From Persicitalea sp038235275 (GTDB lineage: Bacteria; Bacteroidota; Bacteroidia; Cytophagales; Spirosomataceae): 64,000 nt of DNA. Location of the stretch: contig JBBSUC010000016.1 in NCBI GenBank assembly GCA_038235275.1, forward strand, positions 1 through 64,000, in the 5' to 3' direction. A program made the translations under genes and the position numbers. Shown here one piece after another: positions 36,651 through 46,093 of the stretch (positions are counted from its first letter, which is position 1; each line of letters opens with the position of its first letter). Below the pieces are notes generated by a model. It was not told where the DNA came from and searched no databases. It saw nothing but the letters and a program-made list of their open reading frames with translations.

Positions 36651-36678
36651 ATCATTCATAATTCATCATTTATCATTC
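36651..36678 (-). repeat. Heptamer array at the start of the middle sulfatase gene
   Basis: Four 7-mers in register (plus-strand reading ATCATTC, ATAATTC, ATCATTT, ATCATTC) cover the region just before the sulfatase ATG at 36647 and after the stop of the upstream sulfatase at 36673. Confidence 0.65.
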
Positions 36679-38319
36679 GGGAATTCCCATCTTCTTACTC
36701 CACACCTGATACTTTTGCAGCAAGGCTTTACCTTTTTCCGGGTTTTTGGCCATCAAGTCGTTTGCCTCGGTGCGATCGGCTTTGATATTAAAAAGCTCCC
36801 AGTCCTGCTTCTTGGGTTGTACCAGTTTCCAATCGCCCTCGATCAGGGCGCGGCCGCCTTCGTGCTCGAAGAAAAGTTCGGCGTAGCCGGGACGCTTTTT
36901 GTTCATAAAAGTCAGCATTAAGCTTTTGCCGTCCATGGCGTTGATTTTGTGGCCCTGATATTCTTTCGGGTAGGGCGTTCCGGTCAAATCCAGGAAAGTA
37001 GGCAGCAGATCCATGACGTGCGTAAGTTCATCCGTGGTGCTACCTTTTTTTGTCTTTAACCCCTTCCAGTTCACGATCATGCAGGTCCGCACGCCGCCGC
37101 CAATGGATTCGGCTTTCCACAGGCGATAGGGCGAGTTTACGGCGTTGGCCCATTCCGGTCCGATACCCGTGTAGGAAATCTCTTTCCCGAGGTCCGCCAC
37201 GGGAATGCCATCGGGGTCATACATTAACTTTTGTCCATCGCGGGTTTCGGAAGGGCGGTCGTAGCCCGGTGTACGGGGGATTTCGGGCGAAGCGCCGTTG
37301 TCCGACATGAAGACAATCAGTGTGTTGTCCAGTTCGCCCGTTTCTTCCAGCGTTTTCAATACTCGGCCGATGCCTTGGTCCATACGGTCTATAATGGCAG
37401 CGTGGGTGGCCATTTTTTTAACGTTGAACTCTTTTTGTTTCGCCGACAAGTCGTTCCATTTCCGACCTTCGATGGGCGAGAGCTTGTTGTTCTCGGCGGT
37501 CAGCAAACCCATTTTGATTTGTCGATCGTAGCGTCGCTGCTGTAACACATCCCAACCGTCTTTGTACGTGTCGATGTATTTCTCGATAATGTTTTGGGGC
37601 GCCTGAATAGGCCAGTGCGAGGAGGTGTAAGCAAGATAAAGAAAAAACGGGTCCTCTTTTTTGGAAAAATCCCGAATGTACCCGGTGGCTTTATTACTGA
37701 AATCATCCGTGATGTAGTAGTCTTTGGGGACCGTTTTGACGGGCTTGTCGCCATCTACCAGCGAGAAAGGATCGTAGTAATCGACGACGCCCCAGATGAT
37801 ACCGTAATATTTTTCAAAACCACGATTGATAGGATAAGTGCTGACCTCAGCGAAGGGAATGCCGGGGTCGTATTGGTGATTCAGCCAGTCGAGGTGCTTT
37901 TTCTTATCTTCCAACGGAACGGCCTGAGACAGGTGCCACTTGCCCACCATGCCCGTTTGGTAACCAGCGGGTTTGAGCGCCTCGGCGATGGTGACGCCGT
38001 TATGATTGAGACTTTTTCCATTGCGGTCGAGTCCTACTTTGTGCTGGTACTGGCCTGTGAGCATACTGGCGCGGGTGGGACAGCAACGAGCCGAGTTATA
38101 GGCGTTGGTAAAACGTAACCCGTTGGCCGCTAACCGATCGAGATTGGGTGTTAAAACTTCCCCACCGTAGCAACCCAAATCAGAATAGCCCATGTCGTCG
38201 CCCAGGATGACAAGAATGTTTGGCCTTTTCTCGGCGGGTTTCTTTTCTGTACTAATGAAACTGAATAGCCCACCGCCCACGAACAAAATAGCCGTTGCGA
38301 TCTTTACAAATGCTCCCAT
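36673..38319 (-). CDS. Sulfatase with CCPTR active-site motif
   Basis: The first gene of the sulfatase trio. The ATG at 38319 (MGAFVKIATAILFVGGGLFS) gives a membrane-anchor or signal segment; an ATG 18 codons upstream is possible. The nucleophile region reads ARCCPTRASMLTG, so the canonical CxPSR is here CxPTR with two adjacent Cys, a variant seen in other Bacteroidota and Planctomycetota sulfatases. Metal and catalytic blocks are ILVILGDDMGYSDLGCYGGE (with a Gly before the Asp pair), MVGKWHLSQ, FLYLAYTSSHWPIQAP, FMSDNGASPEI and GGGVRTCMIVNW. Its length of about 548 residues is typical of the S1 subfamilies acting on plant or algal sulfated sugars. The formylglycine-generating enzyme must be encoded elsewhere. 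Confidence 0.87.
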   Translation of the reverse strand: MGAFVKIATAILFVGGGLFSFISTEKKPAEKRPNILVILGDDMGYSDLGCYGGEVLTPNLDRLAANGLRFTNAYNSARCCPTRASMLTGQYQHKVGLDRNGKSLNHNGVTIAEALKPAGYQTGMVGKWHLSQAVPLEDKKKHLDWLNHQYDPGIPFAEVSTYPINRGFEKYYGIIWGVVDYYDPFSLVDGDKPVKTVPKDYYITDDFSNKATGYIRDFSKKEDPFFLYLAYTSSHWPIQAPQNIIEKYIDTYKDGWDVLQQRRYDRQIKMGLLTAENNKLSPIEGRKWNDLSAKQKEFNVKKMATHAAIIDRMDQGIGRVLKTLEETGELDNTLIVFMSDNGASPEIPRTPGYDRPSETRDGQKLMYDPDGIPVADLGKEISYTGIGPEWANAVNSPYRLWKAESIGGGVRTCMIVNWKGLKTKKGSTTDELTHVMDLLPTFLDLTGTPYPKEYQGHKINAMDGKSLMLTFMNKKRPGYAELFFEHEGGRALIEGDWKLVQPKKQDWELFNIKADRTEANDLMAKNPEKGKALLQKYQVWSKKMGIPE

Positions 38320-38462
38320 TTTACGATGGATGGTATTGTTCGCTGTTAATGTTTGCCAAAAGTAAGTTCTCATCGTGAGTTAATTCGGTTTGATTATGCA
38401 AAGTATTAGCATTATTGTTCAAATACTAGCCCACAATTCTATCTCAGGAAACTAGTCGAGTA

Positions 38463-38639
38463 CAAGCGGGGGGTGTGAATGGCCAACTCCTGGCGAAAGG
38501 GCATTCGGTGACGGAAACCGCCGAAGCTTCCGGCTTCGACGACCCCAACTATTTCAGCCGAATCTTCAGGCGCAAGTATGGCGAGTCACCCAGCGAGATG
38601 CAGAAGCTCGCAGGTGAGACGCCGCACCTGCCTGCCTGA
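38463..38639 (+). pseudogene. AraC-family regulator, C-terminal fragment
   Basis: A plus-strand frame of 58 codons encodes the second helix-turn-helix of an AraC protein: QLLAKGHSVTETAEASGF followed by DDPNYFSRIFRRKYGESPSE. There is no start codon, and upstream sequence in any frame does not give the rest of the domain. It is a remnant between the sulfatase cluster and the DUF5686 gene, perhaps of the cluster's lost regulator. Confidence 0.75.
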
Positions 38640-38674
38640 TTGGCGAAGCGAGAAAGGAGAGGGAAGCTTTTTTC

Positions 38675-41194
38675 TCAAAAACCCAGGCGCGTCGATATTT
38701 TAACGCCAAAATTGGTAGCATTCGGTAGGTTGCGGTAGGTGAGCCGATGGATGGCGTCCACGCGGAATACTTTAAAAATATTGCCGATGCCATAGCCCAA
38801 TTCCACGTAAGGCATTTCCCCCAGCGATTGGAATCCAAGGATGGTTCGTCCCAATTCGTCGACCGCAGGCGTCAAGTTGGCGTTGGTGTCGGACACGCCC
38901 CCCACCAGCACTTTTCCCGTAACTAAAAAGCGCCATTTCAATCGCCGCACACCGGGGATACGGTTGAAAATTAACCCTTGAAAGTAGTGTTCTACCATCA
39001 GTCCGGCGTAGTGGTCGGTGGCAAACTCGAAGCGGCGCATCAGGTTGTAGCCAATGCTCGACATGAATACCGACGGATTGCCCCTCGGCACAAAAAGCAG
39101 CGGATAGGGCAGCGTAGAGGGCGTATATCCAAGATCGACCCGGTAGTAGGTGCGGCCCAGAACCCCCAGCCGGAAAGAATGCTCCAGCCCCAAGCTGAAC
39201 CGATGGTAGTTGAAGTCGCCCTTCATGATGCTCATACCCAGATCGTAGTGGAATACAATGACGGGCTTATTGGTGCTGGCAATGCCGTAGCGGTCGTTAT
39301 CGTCCTGCACCATGATTTCGCCGGGAGCGAAGCGGGTTTCCAGCGAGAGTTCCCGAGTTTGGTAATGGTGGCTATAGACTGGGTCGAGTTGGCCGGGCAT
39401 TCGGTAAGCGAAGTCGAACTGCGGATCGAAGCTACGGCTCCGCACGCTTACCGTTTGTGTGAATCCGCTGCCTAGTTCCCTGCGTACGAAAGCGCGGGTG
39501 TTTTGCTGTAAATAAGCACGGTTAAGCGTTCCGAAGCGACTAAACGCCCCCCACAAGAAACTGCTACCCACCAAATCGCTGCTAAAGCCCAGTTGCTCCA
39601 GGTCGTAACTGTGCTGAACCCCCACCACCGTCCAGGGCTTTTTCCCGACCACGTACTCCGCGCCCAAGCCGTATTTGAATCGGCGGTCGAGCGTACCGTA
39701 GCCCCCGAATCCGCTCAATATCCAGCGGCGGCTAAAATCTTGGTTGGTCCGCAGCCCCAGCCGCAGCCGATGGCCTTCGATGTTGTTGTTGGCGTAGCTG
39801 TACACCAGCGGGCCAATTTCCAGGCCCGTGTTGGGAATGGGAAAATATCCACCGCTGAACAGGTCGATGGCCTTGCCCACGAGCTGCATCACGGGCGTAT
39901 TGCGTACCGAATCCACGACCTCGAACACCCGCAGTTCCGCCGGGCTGAGGTTTTGGGGGCGCACCTGCTTCCAATAGTCGGGCGAGTCTTCACGGTAATT
40001 GTCCGCCATTTCGAGGGCGGGTTCGTAGAAATCAGGCGGAAGGGGCTTGTTGACTTCTATATTCTCGGCCGATATATAAAACCGCACCAGCACCCCCGGC
40101 GCGTTGGGGACGGGTCGGTCCGAGTCGATCAGCAGTTGGGTAAGGACGGGCAGCCGGATGGGATGGGACGGATCGCCCTCCTCGACATCCTCCCAGTATT
40201 GCTCCAGGCGAATGCTTTCCACAAAATTGATGTTGGCCCGGCGGTCGATTTGGGCGTCGATTTTAAGCAACCCCAGCCGGGTCGAATCGATCCATACCGT
40301 CCCGTTAAAAGCCACATCCTTGGTCTGCCGGGGTTCAAAATCGACCTGATAGCAGATTAACCCACCCACCGAGACGGTGTCGATCAGATGAAAGGTGTAG
40401 AGGGTTTCCCAATACTGCCCCAGCGGGGAGGGGAAGTCTTTGTTCAGCAGACTGACATAGTTGCTGTAAAAATTGTACTGCTGGAACGATGCGCCCGTGA
40501 ACTGGGCTGTCAGTCCGCCGTCGCTGATGCCCACGCCCAGGGCGCGGCTTTTCAGCACCCGCTCCTTGGTTTTGGCGGGGTCAGAGCGGTGGAAGTATTC
40601 GGAGTGCGTTTCGGAGACGAAAACGGGGACCGCCGGGTCGCCATTTTCGCCGACGATGGCGGGCATTTTGGACAGTCTGCCGCCAATCAAGCCGGGGCGG
40701 CGGCCTTCTTTTCTGGTGAATTCGTTGAGGTAGGCTTCGGTCTTGGCGTAGCTCTTGTGCTGATAGGCAGCCAGTCGGTTGGGGTCGAACTGGTCGCGGC
40801 GGCTCACGGCTTCGCGCATAATGCGGTAAGCCGGATCGCCGCCTCGGGCGTACACCTTCACCTCTTGCAGACTACTGGCCGTGGCGGTGAGTACGACGTC
40901 GATCGTCTGGGTGGCCGCTTTCGTCAGCGGATAAACGCGGGCCGCGTAGCCCAGGCTCGACACCAGCAGCGAGTCCCCCAGGCGAGGTGGCGTGAGCAGA
41001 TAGTTTCCATCAGCGTCCGAACTGGCACCCGCCGTGGTACCCTTGACCGTCACGCTGACGAACGGAATTCCTTGACCCGTAGCCGCATCCGTCACGCGGC
41101 CACCGAGTCGGTAGGGCGTTTGGGCCATAGCCGAGCCTACCAGCAGCAGCCAGCACAGCAAATTAGCCAAACGCAGCGGGAAAAGTTGATTCAT
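38675..41194 (-). CDS. DUF5686 outer-membrane protein with carboxypeptidase-regulatory N terminus
   Basis: The protein has about 839 residues. After a signal peptide (ending VGSAMAQ) comes a carboxypeptidase-D regulatory-like domain (about 30-110: GRVTDAATGQGIPFVSVTVK, GASSDADGNYLLTPP), then the DUF5686 region. The long C-terminal part (from about 440) is rich in aromatic-ended amphipathic strands and closes with NLPNATNFGVKISTRLGF, as expected for an outer-membrane barrel. Central phrases such as GDPAYRIMREAVSRRDQFDP and YQHKSYAKTEAYLNEF are family hallmarks. The function of DUF5686 proteins is not established; the regulatory domain is shared with SusC-type and carboxypeptidase-linked surface proteins. 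The start at 41194 (MNQLFPLRLANLLCWLLL) is preferred to an ATG eight codons upstream. Confidence 0.85.
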   Translation of the reverse strand: MNQLFPLRLANLLCWLLLVGSAMAQTPYRLGGRVTDAATGQGIPFVSVTVKGTTAGASSDADGNYLLTPPRLGDSLLVSSLGYAARVYPLTKAATQTIDVVLTATASSLQEVKVYARGGDPAYRIMREAVSRRDQFDPNRLAAYQHKSYAKTEAYLNEFTRKEGRRPGLIGGRLSKMPAIVGENGDPAVPVFVSETHSEYFHRSDPAKTKERVLKSRALGVGISDGGLTAQFTGASFQQYNFYSNYVSLLNKDFPSPLGQYWETLYTFHLIDTVSVGGLICYQVDFEPRQTKDVAFNGTVWIDSTRLGLLKIDAQIDRRANINFVESIRLEQYWEDVEEGDPSHPIRLPVLTQLLIDSDRPVPNAPGVLVRFYISAENIEVNKPLPPDFYEPALEMADNYREDSPDYWKQVRPQNLSPAELRVFEVVDSVRNTPVMQLVGKAIDLFSGGYFPIPNTGLEIGPLVYSYANNNIEGHRLRLGLRTNQDFSRRWILSGFGGYGTLDRRFKYGLGAEYVVGKKPWTVVGVQHSYDLEQLGFSSDLVGSSFLWGAFSRFGTLNRAYLQQNTRAFVRRELGSGFTQTVSVRSRSFDPQFDFAYRMPGQLDPVYSHHYQTRELSLETRFAPGEIMVQDDNDRYGIASTNKPVIVFHYDLGMSIMKGDFNYHRFSLGLEHSFRLGVLGRTYYRVDLGYTPSTLPYPLLFVPRGNPSVFMSSIGYNLMRRFEFATDHYAGLMVEHYFQGLIFNRIPGVRRLKWRFLVTGKVLVGGVSDTNANLTPAVDELGRTILGFQSLGEMPYVELGYGIGNIFKVFRVDAIHRLTYRNLPNATNFGVKISTRLGF

Positions 41195-41350
41195 TAGACT
41201 CGGCAGCAGGAAACTCAATCACGGGTACACAAATATATCCGCAAAAATTTCACTGGTAACGTTTGCTGTGCTAATTAATGTTCAAACTTTTTCAAGTTTC
41301 TCACCGAATTTTAGCCTGCGGATCTTTATTTTCATTTCCCTATTTCACGC

Positions 41351-42265
41351 TCACTTAGCCGCCTGCTTCGCCCTTTTCAGCGCATCCAGCCCAATCTTAT
41401 ATCCTTCCAGAATCAGCCGCGTGATGTCTTCAGAAGAAAATCCCTGCAAGTCCAGCAGCAGCGGCTCTTCGGGGCGGATAATGGTGAGTTTGATGGGATC
41501 GCCGCGCAGAATTGACCGCTCGGCGTAGCCCTCGGCCCACTCAATATCGTTGTTAACGATCTGGTTGACGGTCACGTCTTTCACGCGCTCGATGAGGCTG
41601 ATGAGGTTGCGGGAGTTGAAATTCTCGCGGGTGTAGAGTTGCTTGGCGTGGCAGGCGATGAGGACGATTTCCCTCGCCCCGTCGCGGATAGCCTCGTGGA
41701 TGGGGGCCACCACCCTCAGGCCACCATCCAGAAATTTGTCAGTCTTGCTGCCGATCGGCACGGCGGGCATCAGCATGGGTAATGACGAACTGGCCCGTAT
41801 GTAGTCCATGAAAAATTCGTCGTCGGGCGAGGCATACACGATATTGCCATTGGTAATATTCACCGCTCCCACCTTGATCCTGACCGGACTGTTGCGCAGC
41901 ACAAAGGCGTCGGTATGCTGGCGGATGAGGTTGTGAAGCGGTGCGGGATCGAGCAACCCATTGAATCGGCTCATCAAGGTGTTGAAACCCAACGAGACCC
42001 GCGAGCGTAAGATGGCCACGTCCTGCGGCTGGGTGATGTGCTTGATCCAGAAAGCCATGAGGTTGCGCCCCACGACGGGCCAGTCGATTTGTCCTCTGTC
42101 CAAATCCTGTTTCCCGGCTTCGTTGACCAGGTAAGCGGCGTTGAGCGCCCCCACCGACACACCGTAAATCATATCGGGTGCGAAACCGTCTTCTAACACG
42201 GCCTTGGCGGCCCCTACCTGAAAGGCGCCTTTCATGGAGCCTCCTCCTAGTATCAATGCTTTCAT
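41351..42265 (-). CDS. Patatin-like phospholipase
   Basis: This serine lipid acyl hydrolase has 304 residues. The Ser-Asp dyad is visible: nucleophile elbow GVSVG (about 40-44) and the Asp in FLDGGLRVVAPIHEA (about 185). The oxyanion loop GGGSMKGAFQVG lies at the N terminus. There is no signal peptide, so it is likely cytosolic or membrane-peripheral. Members of this family may cleave phospholipids or lysolipids in envelope turnover. A GGCWRTC heptamer array sits immediately upstream (42271-42291). Confidence 0.87.
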   Translation of the reverse strand: MKALILGGGSMKGAFQVGAAKAVLEDGFAPDMIYGVSVGALNAAYLVNEAGKQDLDRGQIDWPVVGRNLMAFWIKHITQPQDVAILRSRVSLGFNTLMSRFNGLLDPAPLHNLIRQHTDAFVLRNSPVRIKVGAVNITNGNIVYASPDDEFFMDYIRASSSLPMLMPAVPIGSKTDKFLDGGLRVVAPIHEAIRDGAREIVLIACHAKQLYTRENFNSRNLISLIERVKDVTVNQIVNNDIEWAEGYAERSILRGDPIKLTIIRPEEPLLLDLQGFSSEDITRLILEGYKIGLDALKRAKQAAK

Positions 42266-42270
42266 GTAGT

Positions 42271-42291
42271 GGCTTTCGGCAGTCGGTATTT
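42271..42291 (-). repeat. Heptamer array before the patatin gene
   Basis: Three 7-mers in register on the plus strand, GGCTTTC, GGCAGTC and GGTATTT, start 6 bp upstream of the patatin ATG. The same GGCTTTC-GGCAGTC pair occurs at 49695-49708 after the transglycosylase gene. Confidence 0.6.
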
Positions 42292-42450
42292 CCTATTTTC
42301 TTTTCTAGTAAACAGTGTAAACCCGGTGCAATGAAACAAACAAATTGAGCGCAAAATAGGTATAAACAGAAGATTTTGTGGCAATTTTGTGCTTTAAAAC
42401 CGCTTTACCCTCACACCCCTCCTTATCCGCTATCGCTCGGTAGCTTTTCC

Positions 42451-43425
42451 ATGACCCGCTCGATTCAAGACATTCAAGCTCCTATTAAAGACGAAATGAA
42501 GGCTTTCGAGCCTAAGTTTCGGGCTTCGATGAAGAGCAATGTTCGGTTACTGGATCAGATCATGAATTACATCATCCGGCGGAAGGGCAAGCAACTGCGG
42601 CCTATGTTCGTCTTTCTGTCGGCGGGCGTGTGCGGCCCCATTTCCGAGGCTACCTACCGGGGCGGGGCACTCATCGAACTGCTGCACACGGCTACCCTTG
42701 TCCACGACGACATCGTGGACGACTCCAACTACCGCCGGGGTTTCTTTTCGGTAAGTGCTTTGTGGAAAAACAAAATTGCCGTGCTGGTGGGCGACTACCT
42801 GCTCTCGCGCGGTCTGCTGCTATCGGTTGAAAATGAAGATTTTGAGTTATTGAAAATCGTCTCGACCGCCGTGCGTGAACTGAGTGAAGGAGAATTGCTT
42901 CAAATCGAGAAGGCCCGGCGGCTGGACGTGGACGAGGCAGTTTATTACGAAATTATTCGCCAGAAAACCGCTTCCCTCATCGCCTCCTGCTGCGCCGTAG
43001 GCGCTAGTTCGGTGGGAGCAGCTCCCGAGGTCGTGGCCCGGATGCACACTTTTGGCGAGAAGGTGGGCATGGCCTTCCAGATTAAGGATGACCTCTTCGA
43101 CTACGGTGACGCCGAAGTGGGCAAGCCACTGGGCATCGACATTAAAGAGAAGAAAATGACGCTGCCACTGATTTACGCCCTTAACCAGTCGACGTGGTTG
43201 GAAAAAAGGCGTGTCATCAATATCGTCCGCAACGAAAGCCACAAGCCCAACAAAGTATCGGAGGTGATTGCTTACGTCAAGGAGTCGGGTGGTATCGCCT
43301 ACGCCCAAGCCGCTATGCATCGCTACGTGGAGGATGCCCGGCAGCTTTTGCAAACTTTCCCCGAGTCGATCTATCGTGACTCATTGGAAGACTTGGTACA
43401 GTTCACCATCGAGCGGACGAAATAA
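42451..43425 (+). CDS. Polyprenyl diphosphate synthase (octaprenyl type)
   Basis: The trans-prenyltransferase elongates allylic diphosphates with isopentenyl diphosphate, probably for the menaquinone side chain. First and second Asp-rich motifs are LVHDDIVDDSNYRRG (about 85) and FQIKDDLFDYGD (about 215); the GKQLRPMFVFLSAG block precedes them. The start at 42451 (MTRSIQDIQAPIKDEM) matches the family; an ATG 25 codons upstream falls in a stretch without family character. With 324 residues the length is right for a long-chain synthase. It lies divergently from the patatin gene and its stop is next to that of the first FtsX permease. MenB in this window acts in the same pathway. Confidence 0.9.
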   Translation: MTRSIQDIQAPIKDEMKAFEPKFRASMKSNVRLLDQIMNYIIRRKGKQLRPMFVFLSAGVCGPISEATYRGGALIELLHTATLVHDDIVDDSNYRRGFFSVSALWKNKIAVLVGDYLLSRGLLLSVENEDFELLKIVSTAVRELSEGELLQIEKARRLDVDEAVYYEIIRQKTASLIASCCAVGASSVGAAPEVVARMHTFGEKVGMAFQIKDDLFDYGDAEVGKPLGIDIKEKKMTLPLIYALNQSTWLEKRRVINIVRNESHKPNKVSEVIAYVKESGGIAYAQAAMHRYVEDARQLLQTFPESIYRDSLEDLVQFTIERTK

Positions 43426-45852
43426 TTACTCTGACCGTAGCGAATCTACCGGATTCATCAACCCAGCTCTAATAGATTGGTACCCCACTGTCAGCACCGC
43501 GATGGACGCAGCCAGCGCTGCGGCTAGACCGTACACCCACCATTCGATTTCGATGCGATAGGCAAAATCCTGCAACCACCCATTTAGGAAATAAGCCGCC
43601 ACGGGCGAGGCGATGAGGATGGCGATGCCCACCAGTTTCATGAAATCTTTGCTCAGTAGCACCACCACATTCGCCACGCTGGCGCCCAGTACTTTGCGCA
43701 CGCCAATCTCCTTGGTGCGGGCCTCGACGGTAAAAGTTGCCAGGCCAAATAATCCCAGGCAGGCGATGAAAATGGCCAGCAGCGCAGCGACGGTGAAAAT
43801 CTGCCCATACTGTTGCTCGCTCGCGTACGCCTTCCGGTAGTTTTCGTCCAGGAAAAAATATTCAAAAGGATTACCGGGGAAATAGGTTTTGTACAGTTTT
43901 TCCAGCGCCGCTACCTTGTCGCCCATGCGATCAGGCGTGAGGCGAAGGCTGTAATAAGAGTCGTTGTTTTGGGGGTAAAAGATGATGGGATCGACGCTGG
44001 TTCGGGCGCTCATGTGATTATAGTCTTTCGTCACGCCGATCACTTCCAAATAGCGTTCGTCCCATTTGATCTTGGTGCGTACGGCTTCCTCGGGCGACTT
44101 GAAGCCTAACTCGGCTACGGCTCGCTCGTTCAGGATGACTTTGGAGTTGTCGTTCCAGTTCACATCGGTTTCCTGGGGGGTGAAATTGCGCCCGGCCACC
44201 AGCGGAATGCCGTAGGCAGGCAGGTAGCGGTCACCGATAACGGCGAAGGAATACGATTTCAGTTCGTCTTTGGGCTTGGAATTCGGTTGAGTGAAGCCCG
44301 ACGTTCGGAAATTGTAATAACGACTCGGAACGCTGCCGGAAATGGCGTATTCCTTCACGATACTCTGCTGCCCCAACGCCTGAGCGAAGCTGTTCCGCCG
44401 GGCGGCGTAGGTGCTGTCCTTGCCCAGCGACGGCCCCGGAATGACCAACATCTGTTCAGTTTTTATACCCAAATCCAGATTCTGCATGTGACGTAGCTGC
44501 GTGTAAATCACGATAGTGGCTAAAATCAGGCAGGTCGAGATGGCAAACTGCCCTACAACCAGCCCCTTGCGCAGCCAAATGCCTTTCGTGTTGCCAGTTA
44601 CTTTGCCTTTCAGCGTTTCGATGGGCTTGAAATTGGAAAGCATCCAGGCTGTATAGAGACCTGACAGCAGCGTTCCTGCGACAAGCATTCCCAAGCCGTA
44701 GGCCCAAACGGGCGTTTCGCCCAGCACTTCCAGCGATACGTTTTTGCCGATTAACTCTGCGAAAAAAGGCTGCAAAGAAACCACCAGCACGAGCGCCAGT
44801 CCGAAACCCAGCCCGTTGGTCAGCAGCGACTCGCCCAGAAACTGCGCCACAAGGTTGCCTTGTGTAGCACCCACCGCCTTGCGAACCCCCACTTCGCCCG
44901 CCCTTTTCAGGGCGTTGGCCGTAGATAGATTGACGTAGTTGAACCAGGCGATCAGCAGAATCAGCAGGGCAATTCCCGCCAGCATATACACATACTTCAC
45001 GTTGCCCAGCGTTGGCAAAGTTTCGTTGATCGAAGCCGCCAGGTGCATGTTCTTGGCGGGTTGTAGCCGGAATACCACGCCGTCTTTGTCCGTGTTCAAC
45101 TCATCACGCTGAGCGGTGAGCTTCTTTTCCAAAGGTTGATAGGCCGCGTCTTTTTTCAATAAAAAGAAGGTATTGATATACTGATTGTCCAGATTCTCTG
45201 TTCGTACCCAATCATTCTGGTTCTGGTTAGCCGGGTTTTTCAACGTTGCCAGCGAGAACACCATATCGAAGCGAATGTCGGATTGGTCGGTCATATCGGC
45301 ATAGACTCCCACCACGGCGTAAAGAGTGGCACCGAATTGGTTATTCAAAATTAAGGTTTTACCCAGAGCCGGATCTTTACCGAAATATTTCTTAGATGCC
45401 GATTTCGAAATAAAGAAGGTGTTTGGCTCTCCCAAGTCTGTCGCCTTGCCGCTCAACAGCGGAAAGCTGAAAAAGGTAAAGAAATTGCCGTCGGCGTATC
45501 CTATTGCTTGCTCACGGAAAGAGACTTCGCTGTTGGGTTTCTGCACGACGCCCGTAGCAATTCCCTCCGCGAAGCGACAATAGGCGTCTATTTCAGGAAA
45601 CTTATGTTCCATGATCGGCGCGTAGCCGGGTTCGATCTCGGGCCACGAAGCACCATCTTGTCCCACGTTGACCATTCGATACATCTGGTCGATGTTGGCG
45701 TGAAACTGGTTCACGCTTTTTTCCAGGCTGACGTATTCCAGAATAAATACAAAGGCCGCAACGCCCAGGCCCAGCCCGACAATGTTGATAAGGCTAAACA
45801 CGCGGTTGCGGAGCAGATTGCGGTAGGCGATTTTCAGGTAGTTTCGTAGCAT
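43426..45852 (-). CDS. MacB/FtsX-type ABC transporter permease (no ATPase domain)
   Basis: The 808-residue protein has two copies of the MacB_PCD plus FtsX module: membrane helix, large periplasmic domain, three helices, then the same again. FtsX segments are visible at about 285-410 (ILLIAWFNYVNLSTANALKR, then EVGVRKAVGA) and at the C terminus (LAIFIACLGLFGLATFTVEA, KEIGVRKVLGASVANVVVLL). The N terminus MLRNYLKIAYRNLLRNRVFS is typical of the duplicated Bacteroidota permeases that resemble MacB but carry no ATPase. The start at 45852 follows that motif; upstream in-frame codons lie in the leader. It is separated from a divergent moeB by a region with a palindrome shared with the second permease gene at 52.5 kb. 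Substrate unknown; stress or peptide export is a common guess. Confidence 0.88.
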   Translation of the reverse strand: MLRNYLKIAYRNLLRNRVFSLINIVGLGLGVAAFVFILEYVSLEKSVNQFHANIDQMYRMVNVGQDGASWPEIEPGYAPIMEHKFPEIDAYCRFAEGIATGVVQKPNSEVSFREQAIGYADGNFFTFFSFPLLSGKATDLGEPNTFFISKSASKKYFGKDPALGKTLILNNQFGATLYAVVGVYADMTDQSDIRFDMVFSLATLKNPANQNQNDWVRTENLDNQYINTFFLLKKDAAYQPLEKKLTAQRDELNTDKDGVVFRLQPAKNMHLAASINETLPTLGNVKYVYMLAGIALLILLIAWFNYVNLSTANALKRAGEVGVRKAVGATQGNLVAQFLGESLLTNGLGFGLALVLVVSLQPFFAELIGKNVSLEVLGETPVWAYGLGMLVAGTLLSGLYTAWMLSNFKPIETLKGKVTGNTKGIWLRKGLVVGQFAISTCLILATIVIYTQLRHMQNLDLGIKTEQMLVIPGPSLGKDSTYAARRNSFAQALGQQSIVKEYAISGSVPSRYYNFRTSGFTQPNSKPKDELKSYSFAVIGDRYLPAYGIPLVAGRNFTPQETDVNWNDNSKVILNERAVAELGFKSPEEAVRTKIKWDERYLEVIGVTKDYNHMSARTSVDPIIFYPQNNDSYYSLRLTPDRMGDKVAALEKLYKTYFPGNPFEYFFLDENYRKAYASEQQYGQIFTVAALLAIFIACLGLFGLATFTVEARTKEIGVRKVLGASVANVVVLLSKDFMKLVGIAILIASPVAAYFLNGWLQDFAYRIEIEWWVYGLAAALAASIAVLTVGYQSIRAGLMNPVDSLRSE

Positions 45853-45930
45853 GATGTTTGGGCGTGTAGGGTCGGACAGGCGCACCTGCAAACATAGGTG
45901 TTCGCCCGATGTAGGTCTCAATAGTAAAGT

Positions 45931-46033
45931 AAAACCCATGCCCAAAGAAATTTTTTCTGATAATCAATGTCTTACAAAAAGAAAATACAGCACGAGTGTC
46001 CGAAATCGAACACTTTCGTTCGGAACCGGACAC
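45931..46033 (-). promoter_or_regulatory. Palindrome and sigma-54-like element upstream of the first FtsX permease
   Basis: A dyad centred at 46014 spans 45996-46033: GTGTCCG with CGGACAC outside and CGAAC with GTTCG inside. About 71 bp closer to the gene the minus strand reads TTGGGCATGGGTTTTAC (45929-45945), near the sigma-54 form TGGCATGnnnnTTGC but with AC for GC at -12. Both parts recur before the gene at 52510-54888. Confidence 0.6.
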
Positions 46034-46093
46034 CGCCTTTTAGACGTTTCTCCCTTTTGCTCCCTACCTTGTGTTTATTTTTCTGACTGAACT

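Noticed and set aside
38374..38462. Upstream part of the AraC fragment as a functional gene
   Set aside because: No start codon; the upstream frame has a stop and no AraC-like sequence.
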